This document shows positions 5,909 to 12,260 of a stretch of 14,966 nucleotides of DNA, one piece after another; positions within the stretch are counted from its first letter, which is position 1, and each line of letters begins with the position of its first letter. The translations under genes were made by a program, and so were the position numbers. The DNA is from an uncultured Flavobacteriales bacterium (GTDB lineage: Bacteria; Bacteroidota; Bacteroidia; Flavobacteriales_D; Sanyastnellaceae): contig CALCNZ010000317.1 of assembly GCA_937897625.1 (NCBI GenBank), forward strand, positions 1 to 14,966. The letters run 5' to 3'. The notes beneath the pieces are model-generated. The model ran no database searches, was not told where the DNA came from, and saw nothing but the letters and a program-made list of their open reading frames with translations.

Positions 5909-7179
5909 AGAAAAGAACCATTGTTTGCTTCGGTCCCGGTCCGCGCTTCAAAGGCGGAATGCAGAACTACAACACTTCGTTGGCGTTGGCATTGGACAAG
6001 GAAGAGCAAAACAATGTTCATATCGTAAGTTGGACGCAACAGTATCCAGCCATCATTCCCAGAGAGTTCGTAGACAAAAGCAGCACAACTGATTTGTTGG
6101 AAGGAAGTGGCGTGAAGGTGACTTACTTGACGAACTACAACAATCCGCTAAGTTGGATAGAGACAGCGAAGTACATCATTTCGCTTCAACCAGAAATGAT
6201 TACCTTCCAATGGAGCATTGCCTTGCAGGGATTGCCTATGGCGCACATTGCAAAACAATTGCGCAAAGCAGGGATTCATGTGGTGTTCGATATTCATTTT
6301 GTAATTCAGAAAGAGCACAGCTCGATAGATAAATTTTTAACGAAGTATGCTTTGAAGCACGCTTCGTCATTCGTGGTTCACGCGTTGCATACCTACGATG
6401 AATTGAAAACGGTATTCCCCGAACGTTCATTCGGTTTGGTCGATAAGCTTGATATTCATGAAAAGAAATACACTTCAGTTGTGAAGTTGTATCACCCCAT
6501 TTACGATTTGTACAAACCCATTTCGAATTTCAATGTTGAAGAAGAAAAGGCGAAGTTGGGATTGAAGAAACACGTCTTCTTGTATTTCGGATTCATTCGA
6601 AAGTACAAGGGACTCGATCTAGCCATTCAAGCATTCGCTGAGTTGTGTAAGGAAAGAGACGATGTGTCGTTTTTAATTTGTGGCGAATCGTTTTGGAAAA
6701 CGCTCGACGACACAAAGTGGAGCACCAAGTTGAAACAGCTTTTATTTGGTTGGGCGAAGAAGCTTGTTCTTCGAAAGTCTGACGATGAGCGCGAAGACAA
6801 TCCATTGGAGTGGATAGATAAATTGGGTGTTCAAGAAAACTGCGTGGTCTTCAATCGATTCATTTCGAATGAAGAATTGCCGAAGTTTTTTCAGGTTTCT
6901 GATGCGGCTGTTTTGTTTTACAGAACCGCCACGCCTAGTGGCATTGAGTCGTTGAGCTACAATTTCAAGATGCCAATATTGGCGACGAAAGTGGGACACT
7001 TTCCAGAAACAATAGTAGACGGATTCAACGGCTATCTGGCTGAAGCCAACGACATTCAAAGTATGAAAGATCAAATGGTGAGGTTCCTAGAATCACCTAT
7101 CAATAGAGACAATGTTGCGAAGGCAACCGAGAACATGAGTTGGAAGAATTACGCAAACGCAATTTGTAATTATGAGTAA
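5905..7179 (+). CDS. GT-B fold glycosyltransferase (family 4-like)
   Basis: This 424-residue glycosyltransferase has the two-domain GT-B plan. The N-terminal domain opens with a glycine-rich acceptor-side loop (GPGPRFKGGM, residues 10-19). The C-terminal nucleotide-sugar domain starts near YFGFIRKYKGLDLAI (227-241), as in glycosyl transferases group 1. The donor-site region reads PSGIESLSYNFKMPI (344-358) followed by GHFPETI (364-370). This resembles the E-x7-E segment of GT4 but in a diverged form, so the exact donor is unknown. No signal or membrane segment is seen; it would act at the cytoplasmic face. It overlaps the epimerase gene by 4 bases and the pdxH gene by 8 bases, so the four genes probably share one transcript. 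Being next to a sugar-nucleotide epimerase suggests a polysaccharide or lipid-linked glycan product. Confidence 0.87.
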   Translation: MKKRTIVCFGPGPRFKGGMQNYNTSLALALDKEEQNNVHIVSWTQQYPAIIPREFVDKSSTTDLLEGSGVKVTYLTNYNNPLSWIETAKYIISLQPEMITFQWSIALQGLPMAHIAKQLRKAGIHVVFDIHFVIQKEHSSIDKFLTKYALKHASSFVVHALHTYDELKTVFPERSFGLVDKLDIHEKKYTSVVKLYHPIYDLYKPISNFNVEEEKAKLGLKKHVFLYFGFIRKYKGLDLAIQAFAELCKERDDVSFLICGESFWKTLDDTKWSTKLKQLLFGWAKKLVLRKSDDEREDNPLEWIDKLGVQENCVVFNRFISNEELPKFFQVSDAAVLFYRTATPSGIESLSYNFKMPILATKVGHFPETIVDGFNGYLAEANDIQSMKDQMVRFLESPINRDNVAKATENMSWKNYANAICNYE

Positions 7180-7804
7180 CATAGTACACCACAGAAAGAG
7201 CTACGAAAAGCACAGCTTAGAGGTTGAAGATTTGAAAGCGACTCCGCATGAGATGCTAGAGTTTTGGTTGAGTGAAGTGGAAGAGCTGCATGATTTCAAT
7301 GCCATGGTCGTGAGCAGTGTAGATGCCTCTGGGCAGCCGCATTCGCGCGTGGTTTTGCTTCGCGGAGTGAGTGAGGAAGGATTGCGTTTTTACACGAATT
7401 ACGCGTCGAACAAAGGACAAGAGCTTGAGCAAAACAACAAAGTCGCATTGAATTTTTTCTGGCCTTCGGTAGAGCGACAAGTGCGTGTGGAAGGTGAGTT
7501 GCACAAATTGAGTGATGCTGAAAGCGATGCTTATTTCAATTCGCGTCCGCGCGAAAGTCAAATAGGAGCTTGGGTTTCCCCACAGAGTTCAACCATTGAA
7601 TCTCGTGAAGTGTTGAATGAGCGCTTTAGAGAGTTTACAGATAAGTTTGGAGGACATCCGGTTCCTCGCCCTGAGCATTGGGGAGGATATGTTATTCGTC
7701 CAATGTTTTTTGAATTTTGGCAAGGAAGACCAAACCGCTTGCACGACCGTTTGACCTATCGGTTAGAAGAGGGGAATTGGAAGATTTCACGTCTTGCGCC
7801 TTAA
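7172..7804 (+). CDS. pdxH: Pyridoxine/pyridoxamine 5'-phosphate oxidase
   Basis: This FMN enzyme makes pyridoxal 5'-phosphate from the pyridoxine or pyridoxamine phosphate forms. The protein is 210 residues, the normal length. Family blocks are clear: SRVVLLRG (58-65) and FYTNYASNKG (73-82) for FMN binding, SRPRESQIGAWVSPQS (124-139), HWGGY (169-173), EFWQGRPNRLHDR (181-193), and the conserved C-terminal RLAP for substrate phosphate and active-site closure. The start ATG lies inside the end of the glycosyltransferase gene (ATGAGTAA). It is supported by the usual N-terminal length and by the residues HHRKSYEK. Functionally it does not fit the glycan genes beside it, except that many sugar aminotransferases use pyridoxal phosphate. 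The tight packing suggests shared transcription rather than shared pathway. Confidence 0.96.
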   Translation: MSNIVHHRKSYEKHSLEVEDLKATPHEMLEFWLSEVEELHDFNAMVVSSVDASGQPHSRVVLLRGVSEEGLRFYTNYASNKGQELEQNNKVALNFFWPSVERQVRVEGELHKLSDAESDAYFNSRPRESQIGAWVSPQSSTIESREVLNERFREFTDKFGGHPVPRPEHWGGYVIRPMFFEFWQGRPNRLHDRLTYRLEEGNWKISRLAP

Positions 7805-7815
7805 TTTTTATTGTA

Positions 7816-9069
7816 ATGGAAAAGAAGAAAGTTGTTATTGTTGGTGCTGGATTCGCGGGAATTAAACTCGCGTTGAAATTAGATCCGAAATTGTTCGAGG
7901 TATGGGTCTTAGACAAATTGAATCACCATCAATTTCAACCGTTATTTTATCAAGTTGCTACCTCGCAAATTGAGCCTTCGTCCATTTCATTTCCACTTAG
8001 AAATATTTTCAGTGGCCGCGCGAACATCATGGTACGTATGGCCGAGGTGTTGGAAGTTCAATCAGAAAATAAAAAAATCATCACCAACATTGGAGATTTC
8101 TCTTATGACTTTTTAGTGTTAAGCATGGGATGCAAAACCAATTTCTTCAACGACGAAGTTCTTGCGAAACATGCCTTGCCGTTGAAGAGTTCTTACGAAG
8201 CCATTGCTGTTAGAAACCATGTCTTGCGCTCGTTCGAAGAAGTTTTATCTGCTTCGGAACAACGACTCCAAAGTCTGATGAATTTGGTTATTGTAGGCGC
8301 AGGACCAACGGGTGTTGAATTGGCGGGAGCTTTTGCAGAAATTAAATCGAACATTCTTCCGAAGGATTACCCGGGTTTCGATTGGAGCCGATTAACCATT
8401 CATTTGGTAAGTCCGAATGGAATTGTGCTAAATGCCATGAGTGAACATGCGCAAAAGCATGCAAAGGAATATTTGGAAGAATTAGGAGTAGACATCATTA
8501 GCAACGAACGTGTCGTTTCATACGACGGTAAAGTGCTTCAATTTAAATCGGGTTTGGCCATCCCTTGTCAAACCGTTATTTGGGCAGCAGGTGTTACACC
8601 GAATACCTTGAAAGGTTGGCCTGAAACTGTTGAAGTTAAAGGAGGAAGATTGGTGGTGGATCGTTTCAACAAATTGAAAGGCGTTGAAGATGTTTTCGTG
8701 TTGGGCGATCAGGCTTATATGGAAACAGAGAAATATCCAAACGGACATCCGCAAGTGGCGAACGTGGCCATTAATCAAGCACTCTTGTTAGCGAAGAATC
8801 TGCGTTGTATGGTGAACGGAAAGACCCCACTTCCTTACGAATACAAAGACTTGGGTTCTATGGCTACCATTGGAAGAAACAAGGCTTTGGTAGACATTAA
8901 GAATTTTAGGTTGAAGGGATATTTCGCGTGGGTTATATGGATGTTCCTTCACCTCATGCTCATCTTAAGTGTTCGCAACAAGCTTATCATCTTCATCAAT
9001 TGGGCTTGGGCGTATTTCTCGAAGAACACAGCTCTTCGATTGATTTTGCAGGCGGAGAGAAATTCATAA
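7816..9069 (+). CDS. ndh: Type II NADH:quinone oxidoreductase (NDH-2)
   Basis: This 417-residue single-subunit flavoprotein would pass electrons from NADH to membrane quinone without pumping protons. It has an FAD-binding GAGFAG near the N-terminus (10-15), the NDH-2 signature NHHQFQPLFYQVATSQ (36-51), and a second nucleotide fold IVGAGPTGVELAG (159-171) for NADH. FVLGDQA (294-300) contacts FAD, and the quinone-side HPQVANVAINQ (311-321) follows. The C-terminus (about 370-400) is strongly hydrophobic and should anchor it to the inner face of the membrane. The reading frame is open upstream to 7717, within pdxH, but the ATG at 7816 places the FAD motif at the normal distance, so I use it. It lies 11 bases after pdxH and is likely co-transcribed. 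Confidence 0.94.
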   Translation: MEKKKVVIVGAGFAGIKLALKLDPKLFEVWVLDKLNHHQFQPLFYQVATSQIEPSSISFPLRNIFSGRANIMVRMAEVLEVQSENKKIITNIGDFSYDFLVLSMGCKTNFFNDEVLAKHALPLKSSYEAIAVRNHVLRSFEEVLSASEQRLQSLMNLVIVGAGPTGVELAGAFAEIKSNILPKDYPGFDWSRLTIHLVSPNGIVLNAMSEHAQKHAKEYLEELGVDIISNERVVSYDGKVLQFKSGLAIPCQTVIWAAGVTPNTLKGWPETVEVKGGRLVVDRFNKLKGVEDVFVLGDQAYMETEKYPNGHPQVANVAINQALLLAKNLRCMVNGKTPLPYEYKDLGSMATIGRNKALVDIKNFRLKGYFAWVIWMFLHLMLILSVRNKLIIFINWAWAYFSKNTALRLILQAERNS

Positions 9070-9110
9070 AAAAAATCCTACTTTTAACTCAATAATTAAT
9101 ATTTACTACC

Positions 9111-10628
9111 TTGAAGCAACGACTAATTTTTGTCCTTTTTTTATTCTTCAAACTCTCACCTTCGTCTGCCCAAATAAGCATCGTCGAAGAAAAAAGAATT
9201 GAGCACGAAGGTTCGGTGTCTACGTGCATAACTCCAGACAACAAGATTATTACTTTCGCTATTCAATACGAAAAAGGGGAGGATGATCAAATTGAATTCC
9301 GAGTCTTTGATGATCATTTTAAAGAAGAAGGACAATTTAAAACAAGTTGTCCTGAGAAAATTAATTACAACACGAATGCACTCTCGGGTTCAGGGAATTA
9401 TTATTTTTCGTTCATCATTGACAATCACAGAAAGATTCATTCTGTTGCATTTAATACAGAAACTTTTGAAGGGTCGAAATTACAAGTCGACTTGGTAGAT
9501 AAATTCATTCCAAATGGAAATTTAGATTTCTTGGGTGGGCATTCAACAGTTTGCTTCCAAAATAAATTTTTCATTTTAGGAACAATTAAGAATGTTCCTT
9601 GCGTCTTGGTTTACAACATGCTTACGGGAACACAGCACTTGACCTTCATTCCAGGTATGAATAAAAAAATGCGAGTGTCTTTTCTTTCTTCCGACGAATC
9701 CGCACCTTCGCTGCAATTGATGTATTACAATTATAAGTCGAAGAAAATTGAAAATCAATTTGTCGTTTCTATTAATGAATTTGGAGAGTTGGAAGGAAAC
9801 CCGTGCGCACTTTCTGTCCAAAAGGATAAATTGCTTATCGATGGAAATGTGACATGGATCGACGAACATACGTATTTGATGTGCGGTTCCTCTGGAAGTA
9901 ATTCTACCATTGCGAAAGGAATGTACATTATTGAAATGAAAGACGGGCAATTGCTCCAACGAAGCGATTATGATTTCAATGACTTTAAAGATTTTTATTC
10001 AACGCTTAACGCCAAAACTCAACAGCGAATGGAGCGAAAGAAAAAGAGAAATAAAAAATTTGAATCGGAATGCTACATGGTAACTCACCCGGTTGTGTTC
10101 AACGAAAATACATGGACCATTGTGGGCGAGGTTTTTTATCCAACCTATCGAACAGAATTCAGAACTGTTTATGTGAATGGAAGGCCCACCACTCAGACAG
10201 TGTATGTTTTCGATGGTTTTGAATACACCCATGCCGTTGTGCTTCAGGTAAGTCCTGAACTCGAGAAAATTCGTGATTACGCGTTCAATTTAGATGTGAA
10301 TGACAAGCCCTTTTATCCAAAGAAATTTGTTAGAATTCAACAAACAGATTCTAAACTGAATTTTTTCTACGCTTCTCGTAATAGATTTGGTCATGCGTCG
10401 CTCGAAAACGGTGGAATTACGGAGTCAGAAACTTTGACCATTGTGAAGGAAGAGGAAGATTTGAAGGAGTCCGAAAAACTGAATGAATGGCGCAGTGCTG
10501 GTGTGTCCTATTGGTATGAGAATTACTACTTGATAACAGAGGCGTTTGAAATAAAAGACAAAGATGCTTCGGCTGGAAATAAGCGCAAGCAGTACATACA
10601 ATTTAAAAAAGTTAAAATAGAGGAATGA
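9111..10628 (+). CDS. Uncharacterised exported protein with TTG start
   Basis: This 505-residue protein has a clear signal peptide (KQRLIFVLFLFFKLSPSSAQ, residues 2-21, cleavage probable after SAQ), so it should be periplasmic or surface-exposed. I do not recognise a family. The mature part alternates hydrophobic and polar residues as in beta-rich proteins and has many short strands. It carries one strongly basic stretch (RMERKKKRNKKFE, about 304-316) and a Tyr/Thr-rich section near 335-375. The start is unusual: a stop codon lies in frame at 9093, and the only plausible start before the signal peptide is TTG at 9111. That TTG overlaps TACCTTG (9107-9113), which resembles a -7 element. If TACCTTG is a promoter, its transcript could not contain this start, so expression may come from read-through of the ndh unit 41 bases upstream. 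The gene ends at a strong terminator. Confidence 0.8.
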   Translation: MKQRLIFVLFLFFKLSPSSAQISIVEEKRIEHEGSVSTCITPDNKIITFAIQYEKGEDDQIEFRVFDDHFKEEGQFKTSCPEKINYNTNALSGSGNYYFSFIIDNHRKIHSVAFNTETFEGSKLQVDLVDKFIPNGNLDFLGGHSTVCFQNKFFILGTIKNVPCVLVYNMLTGTQHLTFIPGMNKKMRVSFLSSDESAPSLQLMYYNYKSKKIENQFVVSINEFGELEGNPCALSVQKDKLLIDGNVTWIDEHTYLMCGSSGSNSTIAKGMYIIEMKDGQLLQRSDYDFNDFKDFYSTLNAKTQQRMERKKKRNKKFESECYMVTHPVVFNENTWTIVGEVFYPTYRTEFRTVYVNGRPTTQTVYVFDGFEYTHAVVLQVSPELEKIRDYAFNLDVNDKPFYPKKFVRIQQTDSKLNFFYASRNRFGHASLENGGITESETLTIVKEEEDLKESEKLNEWRSAGVSYWYENYYLITEAFEIKDKDASAGNKRKQYIQFKKVKIEE

Positions 10629-10658
10629 AAAAAGGGAACCAGTGGTTCCCTTTTTTTT
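10628..10658. terminator. Bidirectional intrinsic terminator
   Basis: A 13-base stem with a 3-base loop (arms AAAAAAGGGAACC and GGTTCCCTTTTTT, loop AGT) is followed by two further T residues. It has an A-tract on one side and a T-tract on the other, so it reads as a rho-independent terminator in both directions. It starts at the last base of the stop codon of the exported-protein gene and lies 15 bases beyond the stop of the convergent membrane-protein gene, so it serves both. Confidence 0.93.
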
Positions 10659-10673
10659 CAGTAGGCTTATAAT

Positions 10674-11246
10674 TTATTTTCTTGTGTTATTTGCAATTGA
10701 GACAACAGCTCTTAACATTTCAGCCGATGCTCTTGAAAGAACAATAATGAGGTAGCCAGCAATAACCGCAATGACAGCACCTTGTATTCCACCTCCTTTT
10801 AAAAATCCACCTGGAACGTAAGAACCGATCATTCGGCTTTCCGATACCAATTCAGTGAAGATTCCAAAGAAGAATCCAACTACCGCAAACCAGGTTCCAG
10901 CCCACTCTCCAACAGTTTGAACCAAATGAGAGTACACAGGAATTGCAACAAATTCGTCGCCCTCTTTTGAGGTCTCGTTTACTTTGGATTTTCTGTCCCA
11001 CCAAAGTTGGAAGCTAACCCATCCAGCAATGGCAATGATTAACCAAAGAATTAGAAATATAACAACGACCTTTCCCGGAGCGTCGAATATATTGTTGTCC
11101 GCAGCTTTGTAAAAGATGTAAAGCGGAAGCAAAGCGTTTATTACAGCAAGAGCTAAATAAACATAACCGATCGGTTGTCTGAACATTTTACCCGAATCGA
11201 TGTAGCCCAAATAAGGCTTGATGAAAGTGAAAAATTTGTTGTCCAT
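10674..11246 (-). CDS. Uncharacterised four-helix inner-membrane protein
   Basis: This gene encodes a 190-residue integral membrane protein of unknown function. Four hydrophobic segments are visible at about 27-47, 60-83, 117-135 and 153-173. Between the second and third lies a charged stretch of about 30 residues (DRKSKVNETSKEGDEF and beyond). A glycine-rich GGFLKGGGIQG segment precedes the last helix. The N-terminal KPYLGYIDSGKMFRQPIGYVYL looks like a conserved lead-in, but I cannot name the family. The ATG at 11244-11246 follows an A/T-rich leader, with TACCTTAA on the minus strand at 11257-11264 as a weak -7 candidate. The gene converges on the exported-protein gene and shares its terminator. 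Confidence 0.82.
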   Translation of the reverse strand: MDNKFFTFIKPYLGYIDSGKMFRQPIGYVYLALAVINALLPLYIFYKAADNNIFDAPGKVVVIFLILWLIIAIAGWVSFQLWWDRKSKVNETSKEGDEFVAIPVYSHLVQTVGEWAGTWFAVVGFFFGIFTELVSESRMIGSYVPGGFLKGGGIQGAVIAVIAGYLIIVLSRASAEMLRAVVSIANNTRK

Positions 11247-11259
11247 AAAAAAAAAGTTA

Positions 11260-11269
11260 AGGTATACCT
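11260..11269. promoter_or_regulatory. Perfect 10-bp palindrome AGGTATACCT
   Basis: This symmetric site lies 14 bases upstream of the membrane-protein gene start and overlaps its weak -7 candidate, so it could be an operator. Only the symmetry and position support it. Confidence 0.25.
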
Positions 11270-11295
11270 ACTCGTATGGCTTTTCGGTTTTCGCC

Positions 11296-11311
11296 CATTG
11301 GAATACCAATG
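11296..11311. repeat. Inverted repeat CATTGG-AATA-CCAATG
   Basis: Six-base arms around a 4-base centre lie in the 180-bp divergent gap between the membrane-protein gene and the outer-membrane protein gene. It could be a regulator site for either gene. There is no T-tract, so it is not a terminator. Confidence 0.3.
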
Positions 11312-11414
11312 ATGATCTAATTTAATTTTTTTAATTGGCGTATAATTAAAATCCTATCGTGAGTTTTCAACAATATTTTTTTTACTTGTTAGAGGTGGTA
11401 ATTCATTTTAAATG

Positions 11415-11421
11415 TATTTTG
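11415..11421 (+). promoter_or_regulatory. Possible -7 element (TATTTTG) of the DUF6268-like gene
   Basis: TATTTTG is one T shorter than TAnnTTTG. It begins exactly 12 bases before the ATG at 11427, matching the spacing at pyrD and the epimerase gene. It overlaps the alternative in-frame ATG at 11412. No correctly spaced -33 TTG was found. Confidence 0.35.
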
Positions 11422-11426
11422 CATGC

Positions 11427-12260
11427 ATGAAAAGGATTATTCTTGCCGCATTGCTTTGTTTTCATTTAGATTCCAACGCACAATACTTCATTGATGTTTT
11501 TTCATTCAACAGGCAGTCATACAATGTGCCTAGCGGACCATTGACGAGCGATTTATTTGTAAACGCAGTTTTGCCCAAAGTTTTGAAAAATGGAAATACA
11601 TTATTTCTTCGCGGTGGATATGAAAAATTAGATCTCAAAAACGATTCACTATCGGCTGAGTACTCTTCTATTACTCTTGCAATGGGAGGACAGTTTCAAA
11701 TGAAAAATCCGAAAGTGAAATTTTCTGGATTGGTGATTCCGAAAATTGCAGGAGCTGATTTCGGAAATTCTTTTTCCGAGTCTTTTCAACTTGGAGTTTT
11801 CTCTATGTTCACGGTTACAGCGTCTGAAAAATTTCGATATAAATTCGGATTGTATTACAACAAGGAATTTTTTGGAAACTTCTTCATTCCTTTATTTGGT
11901 ATCGACTGGAAAGTGACCGATCGCTTCTTGATCTACGGCACACTTCCAAATAGCATGAAGTTCAGTTATGCGCTTGCACCCTCGAAAATCAACGCGGGTG
12001 TCGCTTTTCGTTCATTGACGAGGTCTTATAGAGGTGAAGATGTAAACACTTTTGTTCGCTACAACGAATTGCAGTTGAAGAGCTTTTTAGATTTTTATGT
12101 CACCCCGAAAAATGTGGTGTTCCTAGAAGTTGGGTATTTCATGGGCAAGACTCCTTTGCTCTACAATAACAGTGATACAAAGAAGCCTCTTCCTTCTAAT
12201 TTATTGAAGGATGGAAAAGCGTTCCTCGTGTTCAACGCGGGGTGGGCTTTTAGATTTTAA
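11427..12260 (+). CDS. Outer-membrane beta-barrel-like protein, DUF6268-like
   Basis: This 277-residue exported protein has a signal peptide (KRIILAALLCFHLDSNAQ, residues 2-19). The mature part shows alternating-residue strands typical of an outer-membrane beta barrel and ends in an aromatic residue (WAFRF), as such barrels do. The segment FGIDWKVTDRFLIYGTLPNS resembles the conserved part of the Bacteroidota domain family DUF6268, whose function is unknown. I chose the ATG at 11427 over the in-frame ATG at 11412, because 11427 gives a clean signal peptide and 11412 overlaps the putative -7 element. Its last 11 bases overlap the 3' end of the convergent ethanolamine ammonia-lyase gene, with no terminator between them. 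Confidence 0.85.
   Translation: MKRIILAALLCFHLDSNAQYFIDVFSFNRQSYNVPSGPLTSDLFVNAVLPKVLKNGNTLFLRGGYEKLDLKNDSLSAEYSSITLAMGGQFQMKNPKVKFSGLVIPKIAGADFGNSFSESFQLGVFSMFTVTASEKFRYKFGLYYNKEFFGNFFIPLFGIDWKVTDRFLIYGTLPNSMKFSYALAPSKINAGVAFRSLTRSYRGEDVNTFVRYNELQLKSFLDFYVTPKNVVFLEVGYFMGKTPLLYNNSDTKKPLPSNLLKDGKAFLVFNAGWAFRF

Noticed and set aside
7717..7815. Upstream extension of the ndh reading frame into pdxH
   Set aside because: The FAD motif would be displaced by 33 residues of unrelated sequence that is simply pdxH in another frame. The ATG at 7816 gives the normal N-terminus.
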